Notes: generated by a model not told the origin, from the sequence alone. A DNA stretch of 7,759 bases from Bacteroidales bacterium UBA2632 (GCA_002359825.1 DENY01000141.1:16089-23847); one strand, 5' to 3'. Positions 1-7,256 are shown, counted from the first letter of the stretch. Program-made: numbers and translations.

Positions 1-1011
1 GGTAGTTACTTTTAAACTGCCACCAAAGGGTAATTCTCTTACCGTTTGCACCAAGCCTTTACCAAAAGATCTATCCCCCACAATGACAGCTCTATCTAAG
101 TCTTGCAGTGTGCCTGCTACTATCTCAGATGCGGACGCTGAGGAGTTATCTACCATCACTATTAGCGGAATCAAACTATCAACAGGTTGCTCTGTGGTGC
201 GCAATACACGATCCCATTGCTTTATCTTACCTTTAGTAGATACAACTTCTTGACCTTTTGGAACAAAAATGTTTACAATCTTCACAGCTTCTTCCATTAT
301 TCCACCGCCATTGCCTCGCAAGTCTAAGATAAGTGATGTTGCACCTTTTTCTTTCAAATCATTTACTGTGTTCTTAACCTCTTGTGCGCCATTTTCAGTA
401 AAGGTTCCAAAGTGCATGTAACCTATGTTGTTATCTACTACTGCTGAATAAGAGATAGGGTGGATTGTTATTTTTTCTCGAACAACTTCAATCTTTCTAT
501 TTTTATCTTCCCCAGGTCGTTTAATTGTTATTTCGAGAGTTGAACCGGGTTTTCCTTTGAGTAAGTCGCTTACTTGCTGTACGTTGAATTTGCTAACATC
601 TTGTTCATCAATTTTAAGAATAACGTCACCTGCTTTCAACCCACTCTTATCGGCGGGAAGACCTTTATAAGGTTCGTTTATTATTACGTTACTATCTTTA
701 TAAGAAATTATTGATCCAATTCCTGCATATTCACCTGTAGTCATAAACTTAAGGTCGCCCATATCTTCCTCGGTAATATAATTGGTATATGGGTCAAGTT
801 GTGTTAGCATTGAATTAATTGTTTTATTCACAACTTTGTCAATTTCTAAGCTATCTACATAAAATAAATCAATCTCTTTCAATATTGTAGTGAGAATGTC
901 TATGTTTTTGTTTATATTAAAATATCGATCGCTCGTTATAGGTTTCTGACTTGATGCGAAAGTCGATAAGCAAATAATTGTACTGATTACAATAAGTAAG
1001 AGTTTTTTCAT
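1..1011 (-). CDS. S41 family C-terminal processing peptidase (CtpA/Prc type), partial, C-terminus beyond window
   Basis: The minus-strand frame is open from an ATG at 1011-1009 to the window edge, giving 337 residues without a stop; the C-terminal part lies before position 1. Residues 1 to about 20 form a signal peptide (MKK, hydrophobic run, FAS-SQ), so the enzyme should act in the periplasm. A helical N-terminal region (about 30-90, with QLDPYTNYI at 71-79) is followed by a PDZ domain (about 92-170, with AGIGS and KSGLKAGDVI) that recognises substrate C-termini. The protease core then shows LDLRGNGGG (229-237), SASASEI with the expected catalytic Ser293, and SFGKGLVQ with the expected general-base Lys318. 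The Ser-to-Lys spacing of 25 residues is that of E. coli Prc. Known members trim or degrade envelope proteins from the C-terminus; the substrate here cannot be told. It is divergent from the VanZ-like gene. No shift or missing catalytic residue is visible. Confidence 0.93.
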   Translation of the reverse strand, partial: MKKLLLIVISTIICLSTFASSQKPITSDRYFNINKNIDILTTILKEIDLFYVDSLEIDKVVNKTINSMLTQLDPYTNYITEEDMGDLKFMTTGEYAGIGSIISYKDSNVIINEPYKGLPADKSGLKAGDVILKIDEQDVSKFNVQQVSDLLKGKPGSTLEITIKRPGEDKNRKIEVVREKITIHPISYSAVVDNNIGYMHFGTFTENGAQEVKNTVNDLKEKGATSLILDLRGNGGGIMEEAVKIVNIFVPKGQEVVSTKGKIKQWDRVLRTTEQPVDSLIPLIVMVDNSSASASEIVAGTLQDLDRAVIVGDRSFGKGLVQTVRELPFGGSLKVTT

Positions 1012-1044
1012 TATAAAGTAGTTTTCGATATGTTGAGTATATTA

Positions 1045-1067
1045 TTCCTTGTTATATAACAAAGGAA
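1045..1067. repeat. Imperfect palindrome in the divergent intergenic region
   Basis: The arms 1045-1055 (TTCCTTGTTAT) and 1056-1067 (ATAACAAAGGAA) are reverse complements except for one extra A on the right, with no loop between them. Such symmetry between divergent genes fits a dimeric regulator's site, or a supercoiling-sensitive cruciform. On the minus strand the right arm reads TTCCTTTG, a one-mismatch version of the Bacteroidetes -7 element TAnnTTTG, so it may also contain the promoter of the protease gene, about 50 nt before its ATG. No matching TTTG -33 element lies at the usual distance, so the promoter reading is weak. Confidence 0.4.
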
Positions 1068-1120
1068 CTACTTTTTTACGAAATCGGCCTTCTGTTTTAG
1101 TTATATGTTTTTAAAATTAC

Positions 1121-1128
1121 TACCTTTA
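1121..1128 (+). promoter_or_regulatory. Probable -7 promoter element of the VanZ-like gene
   Basis: TACCTTTA matches TAnnTTTG at seven of eight bases and sits in a T-rich region with TGTTTT at 1093-1098 as a possible -33 region. Transcription would begin around 1135, giving a leader of about 30 nt to the ATG at 1164. The upstream ATG at 1128 would then overlap the promoter and could not be translated from this transcript. Confidence 0.45.
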
Positions 1129-1163
1129 TGCCGTTTTTCAAGAACCAATTTAGATTAAACATT

Positions 1164-1550
1164 ATGCGTTCATCAATACGATATGTAATTTTACCAGGTA
1201 TAATAGCGCTCGTTATTTTCTACTTAACCTGTATAGTAAATGTTGATTCAATTCCTGGATCAAAAAAACTATTGCAATTTGATAAATTAGCCCATTTCGG
1301 AATGTTTTTTGCTCTTTCTGGTGCAATTTATTTTGATTATTTTCGTTTACATAAAGGTGAACCCAATAGATTTAGATGGCTGTTGTTTGGATTTATAATC
1401 CCTGTAATTTACGGGGGCTTAATTGAGATTGTTCAAGAGCACTATTTTTCTCGATCAGGAGATTGGATGGATTTTTTCGCAGATTTTTTGGGATCACTTA
1501 CAGCAACAATTATTGCATTTACATATATGAGAATGAAGCAAAAACAGTAA
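1164..1550 (+). CDS. VanZ-like family integral membrane protein
   Basis: This 128-residue protein has about four hydrophobic segments (roughly residues 6-24, 42-57, 72-87 and 108-122) and the VanZ-like signature: DKLAHFGMF at 40-48, then GLIEIVQEHYFSRSGDWMDF at 85-104, with conserved Asp, His, Glu, Gln and Arg in the expected order. VanZ itself contributes to low-level teicoplanin resistance, but most short VanZ-like proteins have no known function, and nothing here suggests a glycopeptide resistance cluster. The frame is open upstream to an ATG at 1128; I prefer 1164 because 1128 overlaps a probable promoter element and the extra 12 residues (MPFFKNQFRLNI) precede the typical membrane start. 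The next gene follows after 37 bp without a visible terminator, so co-transcription is likely. Function is unassigned beyond the family. Confidence 0.82.
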   Translation: MRSSIRYVILPGIIALVIFYLTCIVNVDSIPGSKKLLQFDKLAHFGMFFALSGAIYFDYFRLHKGEPNRFRWLLFGFIIPVIYGGLIEIVQEHYFSRSGDWMDFFADFLGSLTATIIAFTYMRMKQKQ

Positions 1551-1587
1551 ATAAAATTATCTTTACAGTAACCTAAACTTAATAATT

Positions 1588-2184
1588 ATGCGTTTAATAT
1601 ATCATATATCTATAATTAGCTTATCCTTTATTCTTTCATATGCATGCTCCCATAAAAACGATGAAAGAGCCAAGGAGTCAATTGAAGTAGCATCTAGCAA
1701 TGATTCTTTAGCTCAAATAGTAGATGATGACAGAGACTATATTGTAAAGGTGGGCGATATGGCTCCCGACTTTGAAATGAGCTTGTCAAACGGAGACAAG
1801 ATAAAACTATCTTCACTAAGAGGCAAAGTTGTAATGTTGCAGTTTACTGCAAGTTGGTGTGGAGTTTGCCGTAAAGAAATGCCACATATTGAAAAGGATA
1901 TCTGGAGTAAGCATCGAAACAACCCCGATTTTGTTCTATATGGAGTAGATTAAGAAGAACCAATAGAGAAAGTTGAAGAGCTTATTCTAAAAACGGGCGT
2001 TACCTATCCCATTGGTCTTGATCCTGATGCCGAAATATTTTCATTATACGCAAAAAAAGATGCAGGTATTACTCGTAATGTAATTATTGGCAAAGATGGT
2101 AGAATTGTAATGTTGACCCGTCTATTTGAAATGGAAGAATTCATGAAGATGGTTGATTTAATAGATAATTTATTGAGTTCTTAG
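1588..2184 (+). pseudogene. TlpA/ResA-like thioredoxin-fold lipoprotein interrupted by an in-frame TAA
   Basis: The reading frame spans 198 codons to a TAG at 2182-2184, but codon 122 (1951-1953) is TAA. Residues 1-19 form a lipoprotein-type signal with Cys20 as likely lipidation site (LSYAC, a loose lipobox). Mature residues start SHKNDE, which could act as a Bacteroidetes lipoprotein export signal. The thioredoxin fold begins near residue 53 (VGDMAPDFEMSLSNG) and carries the redox motif WCGVC (90-94, Cys91 and Cys94). After the stop the same frame continues with EEPIEKVEELILKTGV, GLDPDAEIF, DAGITRNVIIGKDG and a final helix, exactly the missing half of the fold. No frameshift is needed. The truncated 121-residue product would have the active site but lack the last strands and helix, so it is probably unstable. 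Intact relatives reduce or isomerise envelope disulfides. Alternatives are a sequencing error or readthrough. Confidence 0.85.
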
Positions 2185-2217
2185 TAAAGTAAGTAATGAT
2201 TAATAACTTGAAAAGCT

Positions 2218-2685
2218 ATGAAATACGAAAATCTTAAGATATTAGATGAATTAAGAGAAAAAGGAAGTATAACAGAAGAAGAGTTTCAACGTGAAAAAGC
2301 TAAGATTTTGTCAGAAGATAATAACTCTTACTCTGATTTTACGAAAAAACCATTGTTTGGTTTATCAGAAAAAACTTACTTATTACTTATGCATCTATCA
2401 CAACTTCTCATTTGGGTGATTCCTGTAATAGGAGTTATAGTTCCAATTCTTATGTGGACAACAAACAAAGATAAAAATACAGCAGTAGATATTCACGGTA
2501 AAAATATTCTAAACTTTTCAATAAGTTATGCTATTTATGCTGTGGCATTGACTATTATTATAGTAGGAATACCACTGCTTGTTGTTCTATTTGGTGTATA
2601 TGCAGTAGCTATTATTATTGCAGCTATAAAAGCAAGCAATGGAGAATATTGGAAATACCCACTTTCCATAAAATTTATAAAGTAA
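2218..2685 (+). CDS. SHOCT domain plus DUF4870 membrane protein
   Basis: This 155-residue protein of unknown function begins with a SHOCT-type short helical hairpin (about residues 4-32: LKILDELREKGSITEEEF and following), a module often found at the ends of bacterial proteins and thought to mediate oligomerisation or binding. A linker leads to a DUF4870 (Tic20-like) membrane domain: a hydrophobic stretch at about 54-80 containing HLSQLLIWVIPVIG, a polar turn TTNKDKNTAVDIHGKNILNF at 81-100, then a long hydrophobic region at about 101-138 that could hold two helices, and the family-typical ending EYWKYPLSIKFIK. No signal peptide or catalytic motif is visible. It lies 33 bp after the broken thioredoxin gene and ends only 2 bp before the ftsE start, so it is probably co-transcribed with ftsE and translation of the two may be coupled. 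A link to cell division is only suggested by position. Confidence 0.8.
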   Translation: MKYENLKILDELREKGSITEEEFQREKAKILSEDNNSYSDFTKKPLFGLSEKTYLLLMHLSQLLIWVIPVIGVIVPILMWTTNKDKNTAVDIHGKNILNFSISYAIYAVALTIIIVGIPLLVVLFGVYAVAIIIAAIKASNGEYWKYPLSIKFIK

Positions 2686-2687
2686 AC

Positions 2688-3413
2688 ATGGAAGAGCAAT
2701 CAATCGTCAAATACAGAAATGTATCATTAAATATTGAAGAAAATACTATTCTCAAAGACGTAAACTTTGAGGTAAAGCGAAACGACTTTATATATGTAAT
2801 TGGAAGAGTTGGATCGGGTAAAAGCACACTTTTAAAAAGTATATATGCAGAACTACCCATTGAAGAAGGAGATGCGCAGGTCTTTGATTATAATCTCGCA
2901 ACACTCAAAAGAAAAAATATACCCTTTCTTCGAAGAAAGATAGGAATCGTATTTCAAGATTTTCAATTATTGATTGATCGATCGGTAGAAAAAAACTTGG
3001 AGTTTGTTTTGCGTGCAACGGGATGGGAGAATAAAAAAGTTATAAGGGACCGAATAAACGAGGTGTTGGTGCAAGTGAATATGCAAAATAAAGCATATAA
3101 GATGCCTCACGAACTTTCGGGAGGAGAACAGCAACGCATAGTTATTGCACGCGCCTTATTGAACTCTCCCGCTTTAATATTGGCAGATGAGCCTACTGGC
3201 AATCTTGATCCAGAAACAGGTAATCAGATTGTAGAGTTGCTACATTCTATTTCTCAAAAAGAAACTGCCGTCATCATGTCAACCCACAATTACTCAATTG
3301 TTCAAAATTATCCTGCTAAGATAGTGAAATGCGAAAATATGGCTTTAATAGATTTTCATCAAGATTTTCTGACAGTGGATAAGGACAATCAAAACTCTTT
3401 GAAACTCAATTAA
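2688..3413 (+). CDS. ftsE: Cell division ABC transporter ATP-binding protein FtsE
   Basis: This 241-residue ATPase shows every ABC motif in order: Walker [10 protein letters not shown] (39-47, Lys45), Q-loop VFQDFQLL (Gln90), signature LSGGEQQR (143-150), Walker [13 protein letters not shown] (Glu168) and H-loop STHNY (His200). The VFQDFQLL and [12 protein letters not shown] sequences with the short length are characteristic of FtsE rather than of MacB or LolD exporters. FtsE pairs with the membrane protein FtsX on the cytoplasmic side of the divisome and controls peptidoglycan hydrolases. No ftsX is present in this window, which fits a separate locus, as I recall for Bacteroidetes. The start is taken as ATG 2688, two bases after the upstream stop; an in-frame TTG at 2649 lies inside the preceding gene and its extra residues are not FtsE-like. 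A hairpin terminator follows. LolD-like function is the main alternative. Confidence 0.88.
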   Translation: MEEQSIVKYRNVSLNIEENTILKDVNFEVKRNDFIYVIGRVGSGKSTLLKSIYAELPIEEGDAQVFDYNLATLKRKNIPFLRRKIGIVFQDFQLLIDRSVEKNLEFVLRATGWENKKVIRDRINEVLVQVNMQNKAYKMPHELSGGEQQRIVIARALLNSPALILADEPTGNLDPETGNQIVELLHSISQKETAVIMSTHNYSIVQNYPAKIVKCENMALIDFHQDFLTVDKDNQNSLKLN

Positions 3414-3427
3414 ACTGTAATTACAGT
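3414..3427. repeat. Perfect 14-bp palindrome immediately after the ftsE stop
   Basis: ACTGTAATTACAGT is a perfect palindrome beginning on the base after the ftsE stop codon. It sits 5 bp upstream of the terminator stem, and its right half (ACAGT at 3423-3427) can instead pair with ACTGT at 3465-3469 to extend that hairpin. It may be part of the 3' end structure or a protein site; the sequence alone does not decide. Confidence 0.4.
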
Positions 3428-3432
3428 ATAAC

Positions 3433-3461
3433 AAAAGACGGAGGAATATTTCGTCTTTTAT
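3433..3461 (+). terminator. Hairpin terminator after ftsE
   Basis: AAAAGACG (3433-3440) and CGTCTTTT (3452-3459) form a perfect 8-bp stem with an 11-nt loop, followed by further T-rich sequence. It sits 20 bp after ftsE and about 65 bp before the pyrG promoter, so it should separate the two transcription units. The A and T ends of the stem make it potentially bidirectional. Confidence 0.72.
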
Positions 3462-3525
3462 TTCACTGTTTTATATTGCTTTATTTTCTATCATATTAAA
3501 AAATGAGAGGTTGCTTTTTTTTTTG

Positions 3526-3533
3526 TACATTTG
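3526..3533 (+). promoter_or_regulatory. Promoter -7 element of pyrG-yidC
   Basis: TACATTTG is an exact match to the Bacteroidetes -7 consensus TAnnTTTG, recognised by their primary sigma factor, and is followed by CACC as is common at such promoters. A run of ten T bases (3515-3524) ends one base before it. No clear TTTG is present at the usual -33 spacing; TTG at 3511-3513 is too close. Transcription should start near 3540, leaving a leader of about 27 nt to the GTG start. Confidence 0.72.
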
Positions 3534-3566
3534 CACCTTTAAAAAAACGTTCTAAAATTCTTTATT

Positions 3567-5180
3567 GTGGCTGATACAAAATATATTTTCGTTACTGGTG
3601 GGGTTGTTTCTTCTTTAGGAAAGGGGATAATAGCAGCTTCGCTTGGTAAACTATTACAAGCAAGGGGTTACAAAGTAACCATTCAGAAATTTGATCCATA
3701 CATTAATGTAGATCCAGGTACGCTTAATCCATACGAACACGGTGAATGCTATGTTACTGTTGATGGACACGAGGCTGATTTGGATTTAGGTCATTATGAA
3801 AGGTTTTTGAATATTCAAACTACCAAAGAGAACAATATTACAACTGGTAGAATATATCAGAATGTTATAAACAAAGAACGTAAAGGTGACTATTTAGGGA
3901 AAACCGTACAAGTAGTTCCGCATATCACTGACGAGATAAAAAGAAATGTAAAACAGCTGGGCTTAAAGAGCAAGTTTGATTTTGTGATTACAGAAATCGG
4001 AGGAACTGTTGGTGATATAGAGTCACTTCCTTTTTTAGAAAGTGTGCGTCAGTTACGTTGGGAATTAGGAAATAAAAGTTTGGTAATTCACCTAACATTT
4101 GTTCCATATATTGCAGCGGCAGGTGAATTGAAAACAAAACCAACACAACATTCAGTCAAAGAACTTCAATCTCAGGGAATTCAACCCGATATGTTGGTGT
4201 TGAGGACAGAAAAAGAATTGAATGATGAGATATTGAGTAAAGTAGCTCTTTTTTGCAATGTTGAGCAAGATGCAGTGATGCAATCAATTGATGTCCCTAC
4301 TATCTATGAAGTGCCTTTGATGATGAGACAGCAATCAATGGATGAGGTTGTACTTAGAAAAATAGGTATGCCAATCGGAGAGAAGCCAGAATTGAAACCA
4401 TGGATTGAATTTCTTGAAAAAAGACGTAATGCCACAGAAAAGGTCGTTATTAAATTAGTTGGTAAGTACGCTGAGTTACCAGATGCCTATAAATCCATTA
4501 ACGAATCATTATCACAGGTTGCAATTTATCATGATCGCGAACTAGTTTTTGAGGCTATTCAATCAGAAGATATTACAGAAGAGAATGTAGCAGCACTACT
4601 TGCAGATGCTGATGGTATTATTGTTGCTCCAGGGTTTGGTCAACGCGGTATTGACGGTAAGTTTACAACTATTACTTACGCGAGAGAAAGGGATATTCCA
4701 ACTTTTGGTATTTGTTTGGGAATGCAATGTATGGTGGTAGAGTATGCGCGTAATGTTTTAGGACTGGAGGGTGCAAATTCAACAGAGATGGACTCCAAGA
4801 CTCCTTATAGGGTTGTCGATATCATGGATGGACAGAAAAGTATAACGAACATGGGAGCTTCAATGAGATTAGGAGCTTATGATTGTCTGCTTAAAAAAGA
4901 TTCAATTGCATATAATGCATATGGAAAAGAACTTATACAAGAGAGACATCGTCATCGTTTTGAATTCAACAACGAGTTTAAAAAACAATTTGAGGAAAAT
5001 GGCATGTTGATTACTGGCATAAATCCAGATTCCGACTTAGCTGAAATAGTAGAAGTGCCATCATTAAAATGGTTTGTTGGAACTCAGTTTCATCCCGAAT
5101 ATAATAGCACAGTAATTTCTCCTAATCCTCTTTTTATGAGTTTTATGTCTGCAATAATTAAAAATAACAACAAGAAGTAA
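3567..5180 (+). CDS. pyrG: CTP synthase (glutamine-hydrolysing)
   Basis: CTP synthase converts UTP, ATP and glutamine to CTP in the cytoplasm, the last step of pyrimidine nucleotide synthesis. The 537-residue length is usual for the family. The N-terminal synthetase domain (about 1-270) carries the P-loop SSLGKG (Lys19), the GGTVGDIES segment (145-153) and the UTP-site KTKPTQ (189-194). The C-terminal class I glutamine amidotransferase domain (about 292-535) has PGFGQRG (355-361), the nucleophile Cys383 in GICLGMQC, and the His509/Glu511 pair in GTQFHPEYN. All catalytic residues are present. Translation starts at GTG: the usual family N-terminus KYIFVTGGVVSSLGKG begins at residue 5, and no in-frame ATG is placed better. 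The gene starts a unit with its own promoter, and yidC follows after 52 bp without a terminator. It is very likely essential. Confidence 0.98.
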   Translation: MADTKYIFVTGGVVSSLGKGIIAASLGKLLQARGYKVTIQKFDPYINVDPGTLNPYEHGECYVTVDGHEADLDLGHYERFLNIQTTKENNITTGRIYQNVINKERKGDYLGKTVQVVPHITDEIKRNVKQLGLKSKFDFVITEIGGTVGDIESLPFLESVRQLRWELGNKSLVIHLTFVPYIAAAGELKTKPTQHSVKELQSQGIQPDMLVLRTEKELNDEILSKVALFCNVEQDAVMQSIDVPTIYEVPLMMRQQSMDEVVLRKIGMPIGEKPELKPWIEFLEKRRNATEKVVIKLVGKYAELPDAYKSINESLSQVAIYHDRELVFEAIQSEDITEENVAALLADADGIIVAPGFGQRGIDGKFTTITYARERDIPTFGICLGMQCMVVEYARNVLGLEGANSTEMDSKTPYRVVDIMDGQKSITNMGASMRLGAYDCLLKKDSIAYNAYGKELIQERHRHRFEFNNEFKKQFEENGMLITGINPDSDLAEIVEVPSLKWFVGTQFHPEYNSTVISPNPLFMSFMSAIIKNNNKK

Positions 5181-5232
5181 ATTAAGAATAGCAGTTTATC
5201 TTTTCATATAGTAGCTGCAATATAAAATACAA

Positions 5233-7197
5233 ATGGATAAAAATACTATTATTGGATTTCTCCTCATCGCAGTAGTGATGATTGCTTTTATGATTACTCA
5301 GCGTCCTAATCCAGAGGAACTTGCTAATCGTCAAAGAATGCAAGACTCAATACAGCAAGTTGATGCTTTGCGAGCCAAATTGCAAGATGAAGGCTCAACT
5401 GAAAAAAACAACGCTAAAGTAGATTCTTCGGATGTTCTTTCCGATTTTTTTGGTGGAGTAACTTCTATTTCAGAAGATACAACAACTCTAGAAGTTGAAA
5501 AAGTTGAGCAAGCAATTGACACAACAGCACTTGCTGTAAGCAGGCGTTTACCCGAAGAATTTATAACAATTGAAAATGAAGATCTTCGTTTGAAAGTTTC
5601 GACAAAAGGGGGATGGATGTACTCCGCCGAATTGAAAGACTTTAAAAGATATGATAAAGACACTTTGTTTCTATTTAAAGGGGATGAAGCTCGATTCAAT
5701 TTAGAGCTTTTCAATAAAAGGAGTGTGAGATTAAACACAGAGTCTGAAACATTCACTCCAATCTTATCTGACAATGGAAAAACCTTAACAATGCGTTTGG
5801 GATACACCGATAATCAGTATGTTGACTTTGTTTATACGCTACCCAAATCGGGCTATCTTATCAATTTTGATATTCGAGTTAATGGTATGGCCAATGAATT
5901 GCATGCAGAAAGCTTGCAAAACTTTCGTATAAAGTGGGAACAAAGGCTTCGTCAACAAGAGAAAGGTCGAAAATTTGAAAACAGATATGCAACCATTCAC
6001 TATAAATATGCAGGGATGGATGTGAAGAAAATGTCGGAGAATAAAGATAAGACCGAAGAATACAGCGAGCCAATTCATTGGTTTGCATACAAAGATCAAT
6101 TCTTTACTTCTACATTTATTGCTGATAGACCGTTCACCAACACAATACTATCAACTAAAAGTATAGAGACTGAGGGCTATCTTAAAGATTATGGGGCCGA
6201 AATGTGGGCGCCAGTTTCTGTAAACGAATCAGGACAACTGTTTGCAGGTTTCCGATATTACTTAGGCCCTGTTCACTATACCTCTATGAAGGCATTGAAC
6301 AAAAATATAGCTAAAGCAGATCAACTTCATTTGGAGCAAATGGTTAATTTAGGCTGGAACTGGTTGAGTTGGATAAATAAATTTTTCGTAATACCTATTT
6401 TCAACTTCTTCTTATCGATGGGTTGGGGTATGGGATTGATTATATTCTTGTTGACATTGTTGGTGAAACTTATTATTGCACCATTAACTTTCAAGTCGTA
6501 TAAGTCATCTGCCAAGATGCGGGTGTTGAAACCTCAGGTGCAAGAAATAGAAGCTAAGTATCCTGGACAGGACAAAGCTGTGGAACGACAAAAAGCAACA
6601 ATGGAGCTTTACAATAAAGCTGGTGCAAGCCCCATGAGTGGATGTTTGCCTATGTTACTACAATCGCCCGTTTTAATTGCATTGTTCTGGTTTTTCCCTT
6701 CTGCTATTGAATTGCGCCAGCAAAGCTTTCTTTGGGCTGATGATTTATCTACTTATGATGCTCTAATTTCATGGGGTGGCAACATTCCGATTATCTCTAA
6801 ATATTTGGGTAATCACTTAAGTATATTTACTTTGTTGATGACTGTCACCAACATTGTGTATGCTAAGTTCAATATGGATGCAACAAGTGGTGGGTCACAA
6901 CAAATGGCTGAAATGAAATATATGCCTTACATGATGTCGTTCATGATGCTATTTTTCTTTAATTCATACCCATCAGGATTGAGCTACTATTACTTTATAT
7001 CAACATTGATTACAATTCTTCTTACTCTTTCTTTCAGAAGAGTGGTTGATGAAGAAAAACTGTTAGCTAAATTGGAGGCGAATAAACGTAAGCCCAAGAA
7101 AAAATCTGGATTTATGGCTCGACTCGAAGAAGCTCAGAAAATGCAAGAACAACAAGTAAGACAGCGCGCAAAAGAAAATTCTAAAAAAAGAAGATAA
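5233..7197 (+). CDS. yidC: Membrane protein insertase YidC (Oxa1/Alb3 family)
   Basis: YidC inserts and folds inner-membrane proteins, alone or with SecYEG. The 654-residue protein is of the long Gram-negative type. An N-terminal membrane anchor (about 5-21) is followed by a charged linker (22-105) and a large periplasmic beta domain (about 106-365). The insertase core (about 370-605) has hydrophobic helices near 385-420, 472-492, 528-545 and 562-600, with the family segments SSAKMRVLKPQVQEIEAKYP and SPMSGCLPMLLQSPVLIALF. The positive charge of the hydrophilic groove (Arg366 in E. coli) aligns with Lys412 in LLVKLIIAPLTFKS; Lys keeps the charge and appears usual for Bacteroidetes. The tail from about 615 is rich in Lys, Arg and Gln, consistent with ribosome contact. 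The ATG at 5233 follows an A-rich leader (TATAAAATACAA). It lies 52 bp after pyrG and ends at a strong terminator. Confidence 0.97.
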   Translation: MDKNTIIGFLLIAVVMIAFMITQRPNPEELANRQRMQDSIQQVDALRAKLQDEGSTEKNNAKVDSSDVLSDFFGGVTSISEDTTTLEVEKVEQAIDTTALAVSRRLPEEFITIENEDLRLKVSTKGGWMYSAELKDFKRYDKDTLFLFKGDEARFNLELFNKRSVRLNTESETFTPILSDNGKTLTMRLGYTDNQYVDFVYTLPKSGYLINFDIRVNGMANELHAESLQNFRIKWEQRLRQQEKGRKFENRYATIHYKYAGMDVKKMSENKDKTEEYSEPIHWFAYKDQFFTSTFIADRPFTNTILSTKSIETEGYLKDYGAEMWAPVSVNESGQLFAGFRYYLGPVHYTSMKALNKNIAKADQLHLEQMVNLGWNWLSWINKFFVIPIFNFFLSMGWGMGLIIFLLTLLVKLIIAPLTFKSYKSSAKMRVLKPQVQEIEAKYPGQDKAVERQKATMELYNKAGASPMSGCLPMLLQSPVLIALFWFFPSAIELRQQSFLWADDLSTYDALISWGGNIPIISKYLGNHLSIFTLLMTVTNIVYAKFNMDATSGGSQQMAEMKYMPYMMSFMMLFFFNSYPSGLSYYYFISTLITILLTLSFRRVVDEEKLLAKLEANKRKPKKKSGFMARLEEAQKMQEQQVRQRAKENSKKRR

Positions 7198-7220
7198 TCT
7201 CTCTTCACAGAATGTCTATA

Positions 7221-7256
7221 AAAAGAACCAGAACCTACAATAGTTCTGGTTCTTTT
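7221..7256 (+). terminator. Strong hairpin terminator after yidC
   Basis: AAAAGAACCAGAAC (7221-7234) pairs perfectly with GTTCTGGTTCTTTT (7243-7256) as a 14-bp stem with an 8-nt loop, 23 bp after the yidC stop. The U-run is the end of the stem itself, and the A-run on the other side would let it work in both directions. It ends the pyrG-yidC unit. Confidence 0.88.

Noticed and set aside
1164..1550. Glycopeptide resistance gene vanZ
   Set aside because: Only the fold family is shared. No vanA, vanH, vanX, vanR or vanS genes are nearby, and VanZ-like proteins are widespread with other or unknown roles.
1558..1565. TATCTTTA as a promoter -7 box for the thioredoxin gene
   Set aside because: It matches seven of eight bases, but no TTTG lies at the right distance and the sequence is AT-rich, where such matches are common. 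Co-transcription from the VanZ-like promoter explains expression without it.
1737..1922. Minus-strand 61-codon frame within the thioredoxin gene, and a similar one at 2675-2860 within ftsE
   Set aside because: Both are antisense to clear conserved domains and encode nothing recognisable.
1951..1953. TAA read as an amino acid (recoding or an altered genetic code)
   Set aside because: Every other complete gene in the window ends at TAA, so the code is standard here, and TAA is not a selenocysteine codon. No recoding structure is evident. A nonsense mutation or sequence error is simpler.
5331..5807. A 158-codon minus-strand open frame inside yidC
   Set aside because: It is antisense to the periplasmic domain of a certain gene, has Ser/Leu-rich low-information sequence and no family resemblance; a shadow of yidC.
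5839..6515. Three shorter minus-strand open frames inside yidC
   Set aside because: They overlap the same well-supported gene, have no recognisable domains and no promoter or leader; chance frames.
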